From positions 62,001 to 126,000 of the forward strand of contig LGFX01000006.1 of assembly GCA_001508335.1 (NCBI GenBank): a DNA stretch of 64,000 nucleotides, in the 5' to 3' direction. The notes under the pieces are model-generated. The model was not told the origin of the DNA. It did not search any database and was given only the letters and a program-made list of their open reading frames with translations. This document shows, in pieces, positions 61,503-64,000 of the stretch. Numbering within the stretch: position 1 is the first letter of the stretch; every line of letters starts with the position of its first letter. The DNA comes from a candidate division TA06 bacterium 32_111 (GTDB taxonomy: Bacteria; Hydrothermota; 32-111). The position numbers were made by a program, and so were the translations under genes.

Positions 61503-62328
61503 AAAATTTTTATACTCTAAAACTAAAGAGGATAGTGTAAAAAAATTTTTAAAAAATTCCTCTCACATCCATACTGTTTGTGAAGAAGCGAAATGCCCAA
61601 ACAGAGGATTATGTTTCTCTAAAAAAACAGCTACATTTCTTATAATGGGTGATATATGCACAAGGAATTGCTCTTTCTGTGCCATCAAAAAAGGTAAACC
61701 TCTCCCTTTGGATCATTCCGAAATAGATGAGATCTATAACGCTATTGAAAAGTTAAAACTCGATTATGTTGTTTTAACATCTGTAACGAGGGATGATCTT
61801 TCCGATGGAGGGGCTTCCTATTTTAACATTGTTTTACAAAGGATAAAAAAGAGTTATCCCGAAATAAAAACAGAGATCCTCGTTCCAGATTTCAAGCAAA
61901 ATCTTGAAAACCTTAAAAATATTGATTTTTCATATGTTGATGTTTTCAATCATAACCTTGAAACGGTTAGAGAACTTTACCATGATGTTAGAAGCAAAGC
62001 TTCCTACGATTTTTCTTTAAATATGCTTAAAGAGGTTAAAAGACTTGATAAAATAACCAAAAGTGGTATTATGGTTGGTCTTGGTGAAAAAGATGAACAA
62101 CTTGTAAAACTTTTTAAAGATCTAAAAAGTGTATCCGTTGATATACTCACAATAGGTCAATACATCTCCCCATCACCGAGACATCACAAAGTTGTAAAAT
62201 ATTATTCACAGGAAGAATTCAACAGGTTGAAAAAAATTGCTGAAGGAATCGGAATAGAAAGGGTTGTTTCAGGAATCTTTGTAAGATCCAGTTTTGAGGC
62301 ATACGAAACTTTCAAGGGGTTAAAATGA
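61480..62328 (+). CDS. lipA: Lipoyl synthase
   Basis: Radical SAM enzyme inserting sulfur into octanoyl-lysine. 282 residues: auxiliary cluster CEEAKCPNRGLC near 34-45 and radical SAM CTRNCSFC near 60-67, DLSDGG, and C-terminal RSSFEA (serine cluster ligand). No lipB or lipoylated enzyme in the window. The start is 23 nt inside panD. Confidence 0.97.
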   Translation: MSLPKEYRKFLYSKTKEDSVKKFLKNSSHIHTVCEEAKCPNRGLCFSKKTATFLIMGDICTRNCSFCAIKKGKPLPLDHSEIDEIYNAIEKLKLDYVVLTSVTRDDLSDGGASYFNIVLQRIKKSYPEIKTEILVPDFKQNLENLKNIDFSYVDVFNHNLETVRELYHDVRSKASYDFSLNMLKEVKRLDKITKSGIMVGLGEKDEQLVKLFKDLKSVSVDILTIGQYISPSPRHHKVVKYYSQEEFNRLKKIAEGIGIERVVSGIFVRSSFEAYETFKGLK

Positions 62329-63098
62329 TTGATGAAAAAACCAAGGTTGTACTTTTTTTGAGCAACAAAGGTGGAACGGGAAAATCTACGATGATTGCGA
62401 ACATCTCCTACCTTTTTGCAACACATTACAATGCTAAGGTTGGTATATTGGATATGGATTTCTATAATCCCGATCTACCATCCATTTTTGGAGTTGAAAA
62501 TAGAAAGATGGGAATACAGAATAAAAAACTTTTACCAGTTAAAATATTACCAAACCTCTATCTTGCATCCTATGGTTTTTTCCTTACAGACAAAAAGTTA
62601 CCCGTTATAATGAGAGGTGTTCAGGAGAAGTTGATTACAGAACAGTTCATTTTAGATACGGATTGGTCAGATTTTGATTACATCTTTGTCGATTTTCCTT
62701 CCAGTTTTTCGGATGGTGGTTTAACTCTGATGGATAGGATAGAATTTATAGATGGAGTTTTGATCATTACGAGTAGTCAGGATATAACTCTTATAGATAC
62801 TGAAAGGTCTATAATTTTTGCAAACCAATACAATATACCTGTAATCGGTGTAGTTGAAAATATGATAAATATAACCTGTCCAAATTGTAAATCTGTTCTT
62901 GAACTTTACAGAAGGGAGAGTTTGGATGAAATACTTTCCCTTTACAATGTTGAGGTTATTGAGAAAATACCTTTCGATAGGGACCTTCTCATTTCGGTTG
63001 ATTTGGGTATTCCCTTTATAGAGAAGTTTAAAGATTCAAACTTAGTTGAAAATTTAAAAAATATATGTGAAAAGATCATTCAAAAGGTAAAAAGGTAA
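62325..63098 (+). CDS. Mrp/NBP35-like P-loop ATPase (Fe-S carrier family)
   Basis: 257 residues of the MinD/Mrp superfamily. Deviant Walker A NKGGTGKSTM near 14, DMDFYNPDLPSIFG (Walker A' region), VDFPSSFSDGG, and VVENMINITCPNCKS near 180, the CxxC in the Mrp position used for a bridging cluster. Overlaps lipA by 4 nt, so it may supply Fe-S clusters to LipA; that is inference. Confidence 0.85.
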   Translation: MIDEKTKVVLFLSNKGGTGKSTMIANISYLFATHYNAKVGILDMDFYNPDLPSIFGVENRKMGIQNKKLLPVKILPNLYLASYGFFLTDKKLPVIMRGVQEKLITEQFILDTDWSDFDYIFVDFPSSFSDGGLTLMDRIEFIDGVLIITSSQDITLIDTERSIIFANQYNIPVIGVVENMINITCPNCKSVLELYRRESLDEILSLYNVEVIEKIPFDRDLLISVDLGIPFIEKFKDSNLVENLKNICEKIIQKVKR

Positions 63099-63838
63099 TG
63101 GAACTTTTCATCTCTCATATCTTTTTCAAAGAAAACTTTTTGGAGTTAGATTTCATATCAAAACATTTTGATGGTATAGAGTTGAGAGGAGAAAGGTTGA
63201 TAAAAGGTTATGAAACTTTTGATTTTTTAAAGTTCCAAAAGAAAAATATTGGAACAATAGTACACTCAAATTTTGAAAATATTGATATTTCATCATCAAA
63301 CGAATGGGAAAGAGTAAAATCTGTAAGGGAGGTTGAAAAAACGATTCCAATTGCGAAAAAATTGAACTCTATGTATGTTGTAGTTCATCCATCCGGGAAA
63401 CTGAAAGATGTTCGTTCAAGGGAAGAGAGTTTAAAAAATTCTTTAAAATCCCTGTTGGAAATAAAAGAAACTGCAAAAATCTTTAACGTTGAACTCCTTG
63501 TGGAGAATTTACCTTCAGGTTATCTTGGAAGTGATGAGTTGGAATTAAAATATTTTGTTGATAAAGGTTTCAAATTATGTTTCGATTTCGGTCATTCACT
63601 ATTAACATTTAAAAATCCTTTAGAAACAGTTGAAAAGTTTAAAGATTATATAAAAGTTTTACACATCCATTCCAACGATAGGAAATCTGACAAGCACGAT
63701 TTTGTAAAAGGTGATTTTGATATGTATAAAGAGGTCATGGGGAAAATGTCAGATGATATTGTGGTGGTGATAGAAACAAATGAAGAAAAAAAAGATAATG
63801 TAATGGAGTTTTTGAATGGGTATCCATATAAAAAGTGA
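63098..63838 (+). CDS. Sugar phosphate isomerase/epimerase-like TIM-barrel protein
   Basis: 246 residues of the xylose-isomerase-like AP endonuclease 2 fold. DGIELRGE near 30, VVHPSG near 100, LLVENLPSG near 143 (metal Glu), LCFDFGHSLLTF (metal Asp/His) and VLHIHSNDRKSDKHDFVKGD. Substrate unknown. Confidence 0.82.
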   Translation: MELFISHIFFKENFLELDFISKHFDGIELRGERLIKGYETFDFLKFQKKNIGTIVHSNFENIDISSSNEWERVKSVREVEKTIPIAKKLNSMYVVVHPSGKLKDVRSREESLKNSLKSLLEIKETAKIFNVELLVENLPSGYLGSDELELKYFVDKGFKLCFDFGHSLLTFKNPLETVEKFKDYIKVLHIHSNDRKSDKHDFVKGDFDMYKEVMGKMSDDIVVVIETNEEKKDNVMEFLNGYPYKK

Positions 63839-64000
63839 AAAGGAAATTTTATTGATGAGGGATTCTGGGAAGGTTCTTTCAGATATACTTTCTGAGATTG
63901 AGAAAAAAATAGTTGTTGGAATAACAACATTCGAAATAGAGATGGAACTTAGAAAACTTCTAAAAAAGAATAAGGTGAAGTCACCTTTTTTAGGTTACAG
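63816..64000 (+). CDS. map: Methionine aminopeptidase, type I (5' part only)
   Basis: Starts at ATG 63816, 23 nt inside the preceding gene, and runs off the window after 61 codons. The visible GIHIKSEKEILLMRDSGKV...VVGITTFEIEMEL...PFLGY matches the N-terminus of type I MAPs (IKxxxEIexMRxAG, PGvTTxEL, FLGY). The metal-binding part is beyond the window. Confidence 0.9.
   Translation, partial: MGIHIKSEKEILLMRDSGKVLSDILSEIEKKIVVGITTFEIEMELRKLLKKNKVKSPFLGY

Noticed and set aside
1-64000. Search for CRISPR arrays, insertion sequences, integrases and long repeats
   Set aside because: No regularly spaced direct repeats, transposase motifs or terminal inverted repeats were seen by eye; short diverged repeats could be missed.

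Overview
The window is AT-rich, gene-dense bacterial chromosome. Coding strands are purine-loaded and use mostly AGA/AGG for arginine and ATA for isoleucine. All recognisable genes are core or ordinary metabolic genes; I see no phage, insertion sequence, CRISPR array or plasmid. Outer-membrane-type proteins, several lipoboxes, a long SecA with two insertions and Gram-negative style ZapA/ZapB point to a diderm. A thermophilic or anaerobic member of an uncultured FCB-related lineage (WOR-3-like) would fit, but the taxonomic placement is inference only.

Region by region. (1) 1-11775, minus strand: one long operon from a consensus promoter at 11748-11775: zapB-like, zapA, a 6S RNA gene, rny, ymdB, folD, xseA, xseB, ispA, a DUF212 phosphatase-like gene, dxs and secA (cut by the window edge). 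(2) 11772-16350, minus: promoter, tRNA-Lys, a cyclic-nucleotide-binding protein, tRNA-Glu, tRNA-Val, thrS, an attenuator-like leader, infC (AUU start), rpmI, rplT and a lipoprotein whose signal peptide lies inside the end of rplT. (3) 16307-16718: gene-poor AT-rich spacer with a candidate ~60-nt small RNA (own promoter and terminator). (4) 16719-19488: an Arn-like surface-glycan cassette (GT2 glycosyltransferase, SMR-type flippase subunit, and a convergent ArnT-like transferase). (5) 19545-31343, plus: yceD, rpmF, plsX, fabH, fabD, fabG, acpP, terminator/attenuator, fabF, rnc, etfB, etfA, then a sugar cluster (GT2, SDR epimerase, DegT aminotransferase, methyltransferase). (6) 31333-43285: YfhO-like membrane protein, an M1 metallopeptidase carrying a C-terminal outer-membrane barrel, a membrane coiled-coil sensor-like protein, leuS, truA, fsa-like transaldolase, PLD-like lipoprotein, purB. 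(7) 43269-45206, minus: class II aldolase and alkaline phosphatase. (8) 45223-64000, plus: tRNA-Pro, glyQ, glyS, an unknown protein, rsmI, CDP-alcohol phosphatidyltransferase, inositol-3-phosphate synthase, tmk, S41 protease, rsmD, coaD, rhomboid, a YhcC-type radical SAM protein, rlmH, a very large GreA fusion, a TPR/thioredoxin protein, a small membrane protein, panD, lipA, an Mrp-like ATPase, a TIM-barrel isomerase and the start of map.

Genes are packed with 1-44 nt overlaps (often ATGA). Promoters are strikingly uniform: TTGAca, usually 16 bp, TATAAT. At several operon heads the -10 box sits only 6-9 nt before the ATG with no Shine-Dalgarno, suggesting leaderless mRNAs, mostly for surface-glycan genes. 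The most unusual items are the M1 peptidase-barrel fusion, the candidate small RNA with an anti-Shine-Dalgarno-like tract, the 6S RNA embedded between zapA and rny, the AUU-started infC behind an attenuator, and the ~730-residue GreA fusion.
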